A stretch of 64,000 nucleotides of DNA from Korobacter sp036501185 (GCA_036501185.1 DASYAU010000044.1:8596-72595); one strand, 5' to 3'; positions 40,897 through 49,909 are shown, numbered from the stretch's first letter. Notes: a model not told the origin generated them from the sequence alone. Translations and numbers: made by a program.

Positions 40897-41757
40897 ATGG
40901 AATCCAAGCGACGCGTCATCCTCTATACCGTCCTTGTCTTCGCGTTCAGCTCTGTCTTCTATTACCTCATCTTGCACAACAACGCGTTGGATTCCTTCGC
41001 GCTGCCGCTCATGTGGTGTCCCGCGCTCGCGGGCTTCGCAACTACCATCATTACGAAACGTCTCTGGCGCGAATTCGGCTGGAAACCCGGCCCATTTACC
41101 TACCTCGCCAAAGGATATTATTTCCCGCTCCTCTACGCGGTCCCCGCCTACGTCATCGTGTGGCTCACCCACCTCGGCGGCTTCCCCAATCACGACGCTC
41201 TCGACAGCGTCCGTAAAGTCCTGCACACTCCCGCTCTTTCCAACACCGCCGTCGCACTCATCACCTTCGTGCTCGTCGGCGTCGTGAACGTGCCCCTTAG
41301 CCTCGTCAACGCCACTGGTGAAGAGATCGGCTGGCGCGGTTTCCTCGTCCCCGAACTCACCAAGTGGGTCGGCTTCCGCAAAGCCGCCATCATCAGCGGC
41401 GTCATCTGGGCCATCTGGCACCTCCCTCTCATCATCACTGGCCCCTACTCCGTTCCCGGCACTCCCCGCGCCTACCAGGTCCTCTGCTTCACTCTCATGA
41501 TCATCTCTACTGGCGTCGCCTTCGCCTGGGTCCGCATGAAGTCCGGCAGCTTCTGGCCCGCCGCCATCTTTCATGCCTCCCACAACGCCTTCATCCAGTC
41601 CTACTTCGACTCTATGACCCGCGACACCGCTCACACCCACTACTTCACCGGCGAGTTCGGCATCGCCATGCTTCCTTTTTGCTTCCTTCTCGCTCTCTAT
41701 TGCTGGAAGCGCGCACCCCAGGATCGTTCACTCGACGCCGCGGCAGCCCATGTATAA
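40897..41757 (+). CDS. CPBP-family intramembrane metalloprotease (copy 2)
   Basis: A 286-residue paralogue of the preceding CPBP gene, similar along nearly its whole length (shared blocks WREFGWKPGPFTYLAKGYYF, GTPRAYQVLCF, VRMKSGSFWPAAIFHASHN). All motif residues are present: NATGEEIGWRGFLVPEL, IIWAIWHLPLII and FHASHNAFIQ. The divergent parts are the loop after TM1 and the C-terminal tail. The pair arose by tandem duplication together with a piece of trpD. Confidence 0.9.
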   Translation: MESKRRVILYTVLVFAFSSVFYYLILHNNALDSFALPLMWCPALAGFATTIITKRLWREFGWKPGPFTYLAKGYYFPLLYAVPAYVIVWLTHLGGFPNHDALDSVRKVLHTPALSNTAVALITFVLVGVVNVPLSLVNATGEEIGWRGFLVPELTKWVGFRKAAIISGVIWAIWHLPLIITGPYSVPGTPRAYQVLCFTLMIISTGVAFAWVRMKSGSFWPAAIFHASHNAFIQSYFDSMTRDTAHTHYFTGEFGIAMLPFCFLLALYCWKRAPQDRSLDAAAAHV

Positions 41758-41877
41758 GCACCCGCATCCAAACCGGCCGCCCGCACCCCAGCCTTCCTTG
41801 CTGCGCGTCACATACTTTCACGCGATAATTGTGCCAAAATCACTGTGCTGTGCTACTCGCGTCTCGAGGGTAGGAGA

Positions 41878-43350
41878 ATGACCGAATCCGATCTCCCCAA
41901 AGACGACGTTCCAGCTCAACTCGAAGACGACCTCTCGGAAGTCCACTCCTTCTATCTCTACCTGCTCGAATCCTCGTTCGGCCACGAAATCCCTGTCTCC
42001 GGCCAAATCGCTCACGACGTCGATGCCCTGCGACGCTTTGTCATGCTCCTCGACATGGCCGTCACCCCCCAGATGATCCGCAACGGTTTCCGCGCCCAGG
42101 AGCACCGCAAGGCTGCTGGCGCCCTGCTGCGCTTCTACGCTCAGAAACAGCACCGTCGACGCGAAGATCGCGACAAGCTCGACGTCGTTGCCACCGCTCT
42201 CTTTCGCACTCTGTATCCGTCCTACAACGCCACGAATTCCCCTGGAGCGGAACTCGATCCCGGTCGCAGGTTCGAAGCCGCCCTCCATCGCATCTACGCC
42301 GGCATCCAACTCGCCCCTCCGCCCGAGGAGCATCTCGAACTCGTGCGCCGCTTCGCTATCCTTCGCAATGAAGCCAGCACCTTCCGCACCTTCGACGAAC
42401 TCATCGACAGCGGCATCCTGCAACGCGTGCGCAATATCAAGCAGACTCTCGGACCGTCCTTTCTCTACCCCAGCGTCCTCTCGATCCTCGCCGCCTACAA
42501 CGTCTTCTTCCACGCTGTCTTCGACCGCCTCTTCGAGCAAGCCGCCAGTGAAATGCGTTCCTTCGCCTCGCGTGTTCAGCGCGACGGCAGCAGCATGATC
42601 GGCGACGAGATTCCTTCGGCGCCTGATACTTCGCATCTCGATTCTCTCGATGAGCGCGCCGCCGTTCAGCGCGAGTACCTCCGCCACGCTGCCCAAGTCC
42701 GCAAGACCATCGAGAACGATCGCCGTATGGAGCGCGACGTTCCCGCCGTCCTGGCCGCTTACAAGGCTGCCGTTGGTGATACCTCCACCACCAACCAGCC
42801 CCGCTCTTCGTCCGCCCAGGAAGCCCCCGTTGATGTCACCGAACACGCTCCGATCACCAGCACCGGTTCCGCCGCCGAAGTTGAAAACAACGAACTCGCC
42901 ACCATTCAAGCCACCATCCGCACTTTTGTTCGCTCCGTCGAGTCCTCCACCAGCCGCACCGTTCCCTTGCCCGATGGCAGTATCGAGCTCACCGAAGCCG
43001 AATTCGAGGCTTACCGCGCCGATTACTCTGGCGAGAAAAGTTTCCGTGCTGATTTCGCTTCTGTGCTCGTCGAAATCACCTCCCTCGACGCACGCCTCCG
43101 CTCGCAACTCGACGAATTCCAAAAGACCCGCCACACTCCTTACAACTGGAAACCCCACGCCAACGCCCTCGCCCACCTACTCTCGCAAGGTCGCACCATC
43201 GCCGACCGCGCCATGGACCTCGCCGCTCTCGCCCGTCAACGCGGACTCAGCGACAAAGCCGACGCCCTCAACGAGAGCATCGAAAAAATCCGTCCCCGCG
43301 GCAAAGCCGCCGTCGACGCCCTCCAATCCATCGGCCCCAACTTCGTCTGA
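41878..43350 (+). CDS. hypothetical helical protein
   Basis: A 490-residue soluble protein from ATG 41878 behind TAGGAGA. It is mostly helical and charged, with no signal peptide or membrane helix. Residues about 10-260 form one helical block (FYLYLLESSFGHEIPVSGQI, LRRFVMLLDMAVTPQMIRNG), a Ser/Thr/Pro-rich linker spans about 290-335, and a helical C-terminal block follows (LVEITSLDARLRSQLDEFQK). I recognise no family. Good codon bias across the full length supports a real gene. Neighbours give no clue to function. Confidence 0.7.
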   Translation: MTESDLPKDDVPAQLEDDLSEVHSFYLYLLESSFGHEIPVSGQIAHDVDALRRFVMLLDMAVTPQMIRNGFRAQEHRKAAGALLRFYAQKQHRRREDRDKLDVVATALFRTLYPSYNATNSPGAELDPGRRFEAALHRIYAGIQLAPPPEEHLELVRRFAILRNEASTFRTFDELIDSGILQRVRNIKQTLGPSFLYPSVLSILAAYNVFFHAVFDRLFEQAASEMRSFASRVQRDGSSMIGDEIPSAPDTSHLDSLDERAAVQREYLRHAAQVRKTIENDRRMERDVPAVLAAYKAAVGDTSTTNQPRSSSAQEAPVDVTEHAPITSTGSAAEVENNELATIQATIRTFVRSVESSTSRTVPLPDGSIELTEAEFEAYRADYSGEKSFRADFASVLVEITSLDARLRSQLDEFQKTRHTPYNWKPHANALAHLLSQGRTIADRAMDLAALARQRGLSDKADALNESIEKIRPRGKAAVDALQSIGPNFV

Positions 43351-43388
43351 AGGGCGTCTTCCCTTAGCCCACATCGCTCGTCAGGTAC

Positions 43389-43442
43389 TGTCATCCTGAG
43401 CGAAGAATCCGCATCCCAATGCGGATTCGTAGCCGAAGGACC
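43389..43442 (+). repeat. dispersed repeat TGTCATCCTGAG..., copy 2
   Basis: TGTCATCCTGAGCGAAGAAT, internal perfect hairpin GAATCCGCA-TCCCAA-TGCGGATTC (43405-43428), ending AGCCGAAGGACC. Related to 33798-33851. Confidence 0.8.
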
Positions 43443-43655
43443 TTGCGCTTCCCATTCGAACCCAATCACCTCTCTCGCCCGAAGGCCGTATTTCCTTAGC
43501 CCACAGCGAAGCAGTGGGAAAGTCATGCCACCGCCCCATGCCCGGAGGGCACCTTTCCCTGCCATCGCAATCACCACGCAAACCACCACCCAAACCATCA
43601 TCCCTGCCCCCAAAAACGAAAAGGCCGCTGGCTCCTCGCCAACGACCCAAAAAAC

Positions 43656-43680
43656 AAAACCGACGTCGCCGTCGGTTTTT
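43656..43680. terminator. bidirectional intrinsic terminator-like hairpin
   Basis: AAAACCGACG-TCGC-CGTCGGTTTT with a T run on the plus side and an A-rich flank that gives a T run on the minus side. Confidence 0.7.
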
Positions 43681-43904
43681 CTTACTCTCTATATTCAGAA
43701 TACCAAACCAAGGGGGGTAAAACTGACACTTTTTCCAAATTTATATTTGCCGCCTTCTCATCGCCTTACGAGGAAAATCGCGTTTTTTGCCTCTTGACAA
43801 AAAAATTTGTGATAAGCCTCCACTTAGCTCAAAGGTGCAATCCACGCGCCTTTCCGTCCCTTTTCGGAACGCATAACTAACCTCCCGACCCCCCGCTCGC
43901 CCAA

Positions 43905-43942
43905 TTCCTTCGTGTACTTCGTGTTTAAAGATTTTGCTTTCG
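43905..43942 (+). repeat. dispersed repeat CCTTCGTGTACTTCGTG..., copy 3
   Basis: TTCCTTCGTGTACTTCGTGT then TTAAAGATTTTGCTTTCG, matching 33862 and 38379. Confidence 0.8.
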
Positions 43943-43959
43943 CATCCCATTCTAAACCC

Positions 43960-43989
43960 TGTTAACACTCCTCCCCCACCCGTCGTCTA
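43960..43989 (+). promoter_or_regulatory. ECF-type promoter before the second sigma gene
   Basis: TGTTAACA (43960-43967) and CGTCTA (43984-43989); 17 bases separate the AAC of the -35 from CGTC of the -10, the usual ECF pattern. Transcription would begin near 43996, which favours ATG 44015 as the sigma start, or a leaderless GTG 43997. Confidence 0.5.
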
Positions 43990-44014
43990 GTATCCAGTGG
44001 CGAATTTAGCGACC

Positions 44015-44608
44015 ATGGCTTTTGATCCGGAGAACCCGGCACAGAAACTGCACCTCGCGCCGACGCAGCACGACTCCGCCTCGGATCAGCCCTCCGATTC
44101 CGCCCTCGTCGACGCCGCCCGCAGCGGTGATCGCGCGTCGTTCGGAATCCTGTACCAGCGGTATGCGCGCATGGTGCACGGCGTTCTGCTCAGCCGCGTT
44201 CCGCCCGCCGCAACCGACGACCTTGTGCAAGACGTCTTCATCCAGGCGTTACGTCGCCTCACGACGCTTCGCGATGGCTCCCGTTTCGGCGGATGGATTG
44301 CCGCCATCGCTCGCAACCGTGCCACCGACTACTTCCGTCAGGCGCCGCCGGAAGTGCCGCTCGCTGCCGAAGACGCCGAAGATATCGCCTCCGCCTCCGT
44401 CGATCGCGGCGAAGCGGAAGCCGTACTCAGCGCGCTGCAGCGTCTGCCCGGCGCCTATCGCGAGACTTTGATTCTGCGCCTGGTCGAAGGCATGAGCGGT
44501 CCTGAAATCGCCGCGCGCACCGGTCTCACGCCGGGTTCTGTTCGCGTGAACCTGCACCGCGGCATGCAGCAGTTGCGCCAGGCCCTCGGCCTCAAGGAGA
44601 AACCGTGA
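44015..44608 (+). CDS. RNA polymerase ECF sigma factor (second)
   Basis: A 197-residue sigma factor from ATG 44015 (GTG 43997 would add six residues). Region 2 has LYQRYARMVHGVLLSRVPPA, DDLVQDVFIQALRRL and GGWIAAIARNRATDYFR. Region 4 has LQRLPGAYRETLILRLVEGM and GPEIAARTGLTPGSVRVNLH. The following gene encodes a membrane protein with an FecR-like outer domain, its likely anti-sigma partner, translationally coupled by TGATG. Confidence 0.9.
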   Translation: MAFDPENPAQKLHLAPTQHDSASDQPSDSALVDAARSGDRASFGILYQRYARMVHGVLLSRVPPAATDDLVQDVFIQALRRLTTLRDGSRFGGWIAAIARNRATDYFRQAPPEVPLAAEDAEDIASASVDRGEAEAVLSALQRLPGAYRETLILRLVEGMSGPEIAARTGLTPGSVRVNLHRGMQQLRQALGLKEKP

Positions 44609-45675
44609 TGTCGAACACGGATAGAGACGACTATTTGTGGGATGGCTCAGGTGAGCCCGATCCGGAAGTCCAGCGCCTCGAGCGCCTGCTAACGCAGTTC
44701 CGCCATGAGCCCCGCGATGCCGCATTCCAGGCCATCACGCCGGTGTCCCGTCGTCATCGTCGGTTTTTGGCGATAGCGCGAGGATTTTGGCCGCGATTTG
44801 CCGTCGCCGCCGCGTTGGCGGTTGCAGTCATCGTCACCATCCGCTTTTCGCGGAAGCCCACCATGCCCACTCCCGCCGCTTGGACCGTCAATGGCCTTGC
44901 AGGCTCTCCTCGCATCGGCAACGCGTCCGTCCAGCAGTCGAAAACCGCATCTCTTACCGCCGGGCAGTCGTTGGAAACCGACGCCCAATCCCGCGCCGAA
45001 ATCCACGCCGAAAGCCTCGGAGAAATTGATGTCGAGCCCAACACGCGGTTGCGCGTGCTCAACACCAGGAATGGTTTGAAGCACGCCGCGCTCGATCGCG
45101 GCACGATCGAAGCCTACATCTGGGCGTCTCCCGGCGAGTTCGTCGTCGACACTCCTGCCGCCACCACCGTCGACCTCGGCTGCGCCTACACTCTGCACGT
45201 CGACCCCTCCGGCAACGGCAGCGTCAAAACCATGATGGGCTGGGTTGGCTTCGCGCGAAACGGCCGAGAATCGTTCATTCCCGCGGGCGCCATGTGCTCT
45301 ACGCGCCCGAGAATCGGCCCCGGCACTCCGTTCTTTGAGGACGCTCCCGACCCTCTCCGCTCAGCCCTCGAGCGTTTCGATTTCGATGATCAAACGGACG
45401 CTCAGCGCGCCGCCGATCTCGCCATCGCTCTCCGCGTAGCGCGTCCTCGCGACGCCATGACCGTCTGGCATCTGTTGTCTCGCGTGCCCGTCGATCAGCG
45501 TTCCGCCGTCTACGAACGATTGCAGCAGTTGGCGCCGTCCCCCGTAGGCGTCACCCAAGACGGCATCCTCCATCTCGATCGCCCGATGCTCGACGCTTGG
45601 TGGAACTCTCTCGGCTTCGACAACATCGCCGTGTGGCGCCGCTTCGAGCGCACTTGGCCCAACGAAATTCGCTGA
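44608..45675 (+). CDS. FecR-like membrane protein, putative anti-sigma factor
   Basis: A 355-residue protein with a cytoplasmic N-terminus of about 60 residues, one membrane helix (FAVAAALAVAVIVTIRF), then a periplasmic FecR-type beta domain (LTAGQSLETDAQSRAEIHAE, GEIDVEPNTRLRVLNTRNGL, IEAYIWASPGEFVVDTPAAT, TTVDLGCAYTLHVDPSGNG). The C-terminal third is helical and unrecognised. ATG 44608 follows AAGGAG with 7-base spacing; a GTG sits one codon earlier. It probably restrains the upstream sigma factor. No zinc-finger motif is present, unlike the pair at 11.8-13.2 kb. Confidence 0.82.
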   Translation: MSNTDRDDYLWDGSGEPDPEVQRLERLLTQFRHEPRDAAFQAITPVSRRHRRFLAIARGFWPRFAVAAALAVAVIVTIRFSRKPTMPTPAAWTVNGLAGSPRIGNASVQQSKTASLTAGQSLETDAQSRAEIHAESLGEIDVEPNTRLRVLNTRNGLKHAALDRGTIEAYIWASPGEFVVDTPAATTVDLGCAYTLHVDPSGNGSVKTMMGWVGFARNGRESFIPAGAMCSTRPRIGPGTPFFEDAPDPLRSALERFDFDDQTDAQRAADLAIALRVARPRDAMTVWHLLSRVPVDQRSAVYERLQQLAPSPVGVTQDGILHLDRPMLDAWWNSLGFDNIAVWRRFERTWPNEIR

Positions 45676-45747
45676 TGCGCGGTTAACAGCCGCGGCCGCT
45701 AATCCGTCTTTCCGAGCGTGGGGCAAATCAATTCGGAGGATTGGCTC

Positions 45748-46416
45748 ATGAAAAATCGCTCGCTGTTTCACTCGCTTCTGATCGCAGTTTGCGTCATCGG
45801 TATCTCTGGCACCGCGCTCGCCGGACCGCCGCTGATCTGTCACGAATTCAACATCGGCAACGCCAGGACGCTGCCGTCGGTAACCCTCAATTATCAAAAG
45901 GGCGACAACGGTTACGACCTCGCAAATCTCACCCGCGACACGCTCGCCATCCTCGACGCCAACCCTTCCGTTCTCGTCCGCATGGAAACTCTGCGTCGCG
46001 CCACGATCTACGCTCGTCAGGACCCACTCGGCGCAAAGCAGCTATTGGTGCAGGTTTACGCGCGTGCCAACCAGGCTGACCGCGCCGGGCATCCCGATGC
46101 TCTCGCATGGTTCGACGCCGGGTTTCTCGCCGAGGCCTACAAAATTTGGATCGGGCGCGATCAGCCCAATCCCGCCTCCAATTTCGATGGCTACGCCTGG
46201 GTGAAGAAAGCTATTCAGATTCGCGGCGGCGACCCAGAAATGGAATTTGCCGCGGCGCTCATGACCATGCACGGCCCTGAAACCGAACATCGCGCTCACG
46301 TCCAGAAAGCCGAAGAAGGCGCAAAACATGACGCGCTGCTCGCGCAAAACCTCGCTTCTACCTTCCACAATCAATCCATGGCGCAAGTCCTGCACACCAC
46401 CAGCGACGCCTTCTAA
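45748..46416 (+). CDS. secreted hypothetical protein
   Basis: A 222-residue exported protein from ATG 45748 behind CGGAGGA (strong). Signal peptide MKNRSLFHSLLIAVCVIGIS, cleavage near ALAG. The mature protein is helical and repeat-like (VLVRMETLRRATIYARQDPL, YAWVKKAIQIRGGDPEMEFA, FAAALMTMHGPETEHRAHVQ), perhaps TPR-related, with a single conserved-looking Cys near residue 34. It follows the sigma/FecR-like pair by 72 bases and may be under the same control. Confidence 0.75.
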   Translation: MKNRSLFHSLLIAVCVIGISGTALAGPPLICHEFNIGNARTLPSVTLNYQKGDNGYDLANLTRDTLAILDANPSVLVRMETLRRATIYARQDPLGAKQLLVQVYARANQADRAGHPDALAWFDAGFLAEAYKIWIGRDQPNPASNFDGYAWVKKAIQIRGGDPEMEFAAALMTMHGPETEHRAHVQKAEEGAKHDALLAQNLASTFHNQSMAQVLHTTSDAF

Positions 46417-46435
46417 TCGGATTTTCGTCCGAGTG

Positions 46436-46466
46436 CCCCAGGTTTGGCGGGGTTCCAAACCTGGGG
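46436..46466 (+). repeat. hairpin repeat CCCCAGGTTTGG, copy 2
   Basis: Perfect 12-pair stem CCCCAGGTTTGG/CCAAACCTGGGG around CGGGGTT, followed by ATTTTCC. Lies 20 bases after a stop codon and between convergent genes, so it may terminate transcription. Matches 34102-34132. Confidence 0.85.
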
Positions 46467-46610
46467 ATTTTCCGCTCAGCGCCAGCCGCCACTCCAGCCA
46501 GCATCTCAACAACTCTCTCTTGTCATTCAGAGGAGCGAAGCGACGAAGAACCTGCTTTGTCTTTACCCGCACCGGACAGCGACGGTCATCCTTCCCGAAC
46601 CTGCCGCCCC

Positions 46611-46633
46611 TAATCACTAACTACTAACCGCTG
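46611..46633 (+). repeat. A/T-rich direct repeat, copy 3
   Basis: CTAATCACTAACTACTAACC, a slightly diverged copy of the element at 34187 and 34760, again just 3' of a minus-strand gene (the amidase). Confidence 0.75.
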
Positions 46634-46637
46634 TTTT

Positions 46638-48452
46638 CTAAAATCCCGCCGGCCTCTCCCCCGCCACGTTGAACACCTTCTCCATCGCCATTCCAACCCG
46701 CGCAATTGTGCCTTCTTCAAACAACTGCCCAATCAGCGTCACCCCGTGCGGCACCCGTCGTGGCGGCGAGAACTTCGGCAGTGGATGCTGCGGGTCCGGC
46801 GCCCAATCGCTTCGCGCTTCGCTCACCTCCACAAACCCCGCGCGGAATGTCAGCGACGGATGTCCCGTGAAGTTCGTCAGCGTCAGCATCTCGTCGCGCA
46901 GCGACGGCACCAGCAGCAAATCCACGTTCTGGAAGATCCGCGCCATCTCCATCGCAACCTTCCTTCGCATCCGGTCCCCCTGCACAAAATCAACCGCCGA
47001 CAGGAACCGCGATTGCCGGAACGTATTCGGCCAAGCATCCGGCACCTGCATCTTCAACTGGTCGATCGTCCCGCTCAGCGTCAGTTCCTCAAACGAAGCC
47101 GCCGCCTCCGCGAACAGCACGATATCCAAGCAGTCGTAATTCCAATCCGGCAGCGAAACTTCGATCGCCGTCATCCCCAATTGCTTCACGACTTCCAGCG
47201 CACGACGGTCCACCGGCGTCGCCGGATCCTCCTTCATCCACCGCGGAAAATATCCGACCCGCAAGCCATTGATCGGCGCTCCTGCGTTGAAGTCAAGATG
47301 ACTCGGTACACTCGAAACATCGTTGCGGTCTGGCCCCGAAATCGCCCTCAGCACCAGCATCGTGTCTTCCACGCAACGCGCCATCGGCCCCAATTTATCC
47401 AGCGACCAGCACAGTGTCATCGCGCCGCTCCGGCCCACGCGCCCGAATGTCGGCCGCAGTCCCGTCACGCCGCAGCGCATCGACGGCGCCACAATGCTGC
47501 CTCCCGTCTCGCTGCCAATCGCAAATCCCACCAGCCCCGCCGCCGTTGACGCCCCCGGCCCCGCGCTCGACCCTGACGAGCCTTCCTCCAGCAGCCACGG
47601 GTTCATCGTCTGCCCGCCGAACCAGATGTCGTTCAGCGCCAGCGCCCCCAGGCTCAGCTTCGCCACCAGCACCGCGCCCGCCTCATTCAGCCGCTTCACT
47701 ACGTGAGCGTCGTCCTTCGGAACGCGGTTGCGATACGGCTCCGCCCCGTATGTCGTCGCAATCCCCGCCGTATCCAGCAAGTCCTTCGCGCCCCACGGAA
47801 TCCCATGCAGCGGCCCGCGATACCTGCCCGCCGTAATCTCTTTGTCCGCCTGTCGCGCCTGCTCCAGCGCGTGCTCCGCCGTCAGCGTGATCACGCACCG
47901 CACCTTCGGCGTAAACTTCTCCAGCCGCGACAGATAGATACGCGTCAATCTCTCTGACGTGATCTTCTTCTGCTCGATCCACCTCGACAGCTTCGTCACC
48001 GTCGAAAATGCAATGTCCTCATCGTTCTGCGGCAGCGGCCCCGCATCATTCTCAGCGCGAACAAATACATCGCTCGCCGGCCCGGAATTCGCCCCCGGAA
48101 TCACCGGGTTCCAATGCGTCGCCGGAGCCAATCCATCCTCCAGCGCCGTCTTCCGCGGACCCACCCTCCGCTCGTACAGCGGCGCCATCGAGTTCCGCCA
48201 GTTGCCGGCCGCCTCCTCGAGTTGTTCCTTCCGGAAGTCCACCTGCACCAGCTTTTCCGCATGCGCAAAATCTTCCGCCGAAACCTCCGGCCCAAACGCG
48301 GGAGCCGTCCCAAACGCCACCGGAGCTCCCGGTGTGCTCGGCTGTTCCGGCTTCGGAGGCGTCTGTGCCTGCTGCGCATAAACACTCGCTGCCGCCGCCC
48401 CAAGAATCGCCAGCGGCGTGTGCGTCAAAAACTCCCTGCGTGATTTCGACAT
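46638..48452 (-). CDS. Tat-exported amidase
   Basis: A 604-residue amidase-signature enzyme. The N-terminus SKSRREFLTHTPLAILGAAA is a twin-arginine signal (SRREFL). The catalytic triad is visible: Lys in PLHGIPWGAKDLLDTAG, the cis-Ser in EEGSSGSSAGPG and the nucleophile Ser in GFAIGSETGGSIVAPSMRCG. Such enzymes hydrolyse amides or act as Glu-tRNA amidotransferase-like hydrolases; export points to a periplasmic substrate. ATG 48452 sits behind AGGAG, and in-frame codons upstream would hide the Tat signal. The N-terminal 120 residues before the amidase fold are not typical. Confidence 0.9.
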   Translation of the reverse strand: MSKSRREFLTHTPLAILGAAAASVYAQQAQTPPKPEQPSTPGAPVAFGTAPAFGPEVSAEDFAHAEKLVQVDFRKEQLEEAAGNWRNSMAPLYERRVGPRKTALEDGLAPATHWNPVIPGANSGPASDVFVRAENDAGPLPQNDEDIAFSTVTKLSRWIEQKKITSERLTRIYLSRLEKFTPKVRCVITLTAEHALEQARQADKEITAGRYRGPLHGIPWGAKDLLDTAGIATTYGAEPYRNRVPKDDAHVVKRLNEAGAVLVAKLSLGALALNDIWFGGQTMNPWLLEEGSSGSSAGPGASTAAGLVGFAIGSETGGSIVAPSMRCGVTGLRPTFGRVGRSGAMTLCWSLDKLGPMARCVEDTMLVLRAISGPDRNDVSSVPSHLDFNAGAPINGLRVGYFPRWMKEDPATPVDRRALEVVKQLGMTAIEVSLPDWNYDCLDIVLFAEAAASFEELTLSGTIDQLKMQVPDAWPNTFRQSRFLSAVDFVQGDRMRRKVAMEMARIFQNVDLLLVPSLRDEMLTLTNFTGHPSLTFRAGFVEVSEARSDWAPDPQHPLPKFSPPRRVPHGVTLIGQLFEEGTIARVGMAMEKVFNVAGERPAGF

Positions 48453-48463
48453 GAGTTCTCCTG

Positions 48464-49909
48464 CTAAGAAGACGCTGGTACTTTCTGCATATACTTCGCC
48501 ACGTCTACGTTCCAGTGCAATTCCTTGATCATCACATCGCGCAATTTCTGCGCTGCGTCCGGCTCGCCATGCACCAGCCACGTCTGCTTCGGAGCCTGCT
48601 TAAACGTCCGCAACCACTCCAGCAGTTCCGACGTATCCGCGTGATCGCTGAACTGTTCCAGTGCCGCCACCTGTGCCCTCACCGGCACAATCTGCCCAAA
48701 GATTTTCACTTCTTTCTCGCCATCTTTGATCTGTCTTCCGCGCGTTCCCGGTGCCTGGAATCCTATGAACAGCACTAGGTTCTTGGGGTCCGGCAACCGC
48801 TGCGCCAGGTGATGCTGAATGCGGCCGCCCGTCGCCATTCCGCTCGACGAAATAATGATCTGCGGAAAACTCGAGTTGTTGATCTTCTTCGACTCCTGCT
48901 GCGAAGTATCGAAATAAAATCCCGGCCAGTGCAGCGGATCCCCACATTTCCCAATCAGCCGCTTCGTCTCATCGCTGAACTCTTCCGTATGCTTCAGGAA
49001 AACCTGCACCGCCTTAATCGCCATCGGACTGTCGCAGTGCACGGGGATCTTCGGAATCTGCCCGTTTTCCATCATGTCTTTCAGCATGAAGACCAGCTTC
49101 TGCGTGCGTTCCACCGCGAATGCCGGTATCACCACCGTTCCGCCGCGCCCCGCGCAATCGCTGATCAGCTTCGCCATCTCCGGCCGCGGGTCCGTCTTCG
49201 GATGGTCGCGGTTCCCATACGTCGATTCCATCACCACCACATCCGCCGATTCGCCTTCGTTCGGCCCCGAATACACCACTTTGCCAGGCGCAATTTCCGT
49301 GTCGTGCACGCGCCCAATGTCCCCGGTAAACAACATTCGCCGTGCCGACCCATTCAGCGTCAGCGTCAGCTCCACCATCGACGAGCCAAGAATGTGCGCC
49401 GCATGCACGTACCTGAACGACAGCTCCGGCGAAAGCTGTACCGTCTTCTCAAAATCCACCGGCTTGAAAAGCTTTAGGCAATCCATCGCCTCCTGCATCG
49501 TGTACAGCGGCAACGCCGGCGTGTGCTTCGACGTCTTCATCTTGTTGTGGAATTCCGCGTCTTCTTCCTGCAGATGCCCGCTGTCCGGCAGCACCACTCC
49601 GCACAAATCAATCGTCGCCGGCGTCGCATAAATCGGCCCGCTAAAGCCCTCTTTCACCAGCCGCGGCACCCATCCCGTGTGGTCCAGGTGCGCGTGCGTC
49701 AGCACCACCGCATCAATCTCGCGCGCCGGAATCGGCGTATCCCGCCAGTTGCGCTCGCGCCATTCTTTTTGTCCCTGGAAAAGTCCGCAGTCCACCAGCA
49801 GTTGGAAACCGCGCTGACCGCTCTCATCATTGCTGTCTTGAATGGTGTTAACGAGGTGTTTGGAGCCCGTGACGACGCCCGCGGCGCCGAGGAATTGGAT
49901 GTATGCCAT
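48464..49909 (-). CDS. beta-CASP metallo-beta-lactamase fold nuclease
   Basis: A 481-residue protein of the RNA-processing branch of the metallo-beta-lactamase superfamily. Motif 2 is AVVLTHAHLDHTGWVP with the metal ligands. The beta-CASP region contains VVMESTYGNRDHP, VIPAFAVERTQKLVFMLKD and SSSGMATGGRIQHHLAQRLP. The C-terminus closes with FSDHADTSELLEWLRTF and TWLVHGEPDAAQKL. Relatives are CPSF73-like endo/exonucleases. It is followed 11 bases later by the amidase on the same strand. Confidence 0.92.
   Translation of the reverse strand: MAYIQFLGAAGVVTGSKHLVNTIQDSNDESGQRGFQLLVDCGLFQGQKEWRERNWRDTPIPAREIDAVVLTHAHLDHTGWVPRLVKEGFSGPIYATPATIDLCGVVLPDSGHLQEEDAEFHNKMKTSKHTPALPLYTMQEAMDCLKLFKPVDFEKTVQLSPELSFRYVHAAHILGSSMVELTLTLNGSARRMLFTGDIGRVHDTEIAPGKVVYSGPNEGESADVVVMESTYGNRDHPKTDPRPEMAKLISDCAGRGGTVVIPAFAVERTQKLVFMLKDMMENGQIPKIPVHCDSPMAIKAVQVFLKHTEEFSDETKRLIGKCGDPLHWPGFYFDTSQQESKKINNSSFPQIIISSSGMATGGRIQHHLAQRLPDPKNLVLFIGFQAPGTRGRQIKDGEKEVKIFGQIVPVRAQVAALEQFSDHADTSELLEWLRTFKQAPKQTWLVHGEPDAAQKLRDVMIKELHWNVDVAKYMQKVPASS

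Larger units (their letters stand above)
43351..43996. other. long intergenic region rich in repeats
   Basis: No credible gene in 646 bases. It holds a TCATCCTGAG repeat, a bidirectional terminator-like hairpin, a CTTCGTGTACTTCG repeat and, at its right end, an ECF-type promoter. The segment GGGGTAAAACTGACACTTTT (near 43714-43735) recalls insertion-sequence ends, but no transposase or matching end is present. Confidence 0.7.

Noticed and set aside
43714..43735. Insertion-sequence end (GGGGTAAAACTGACACTTTT)
   Set aside because: No transposase, no inverted partner and no target duplication were found; too little to call.
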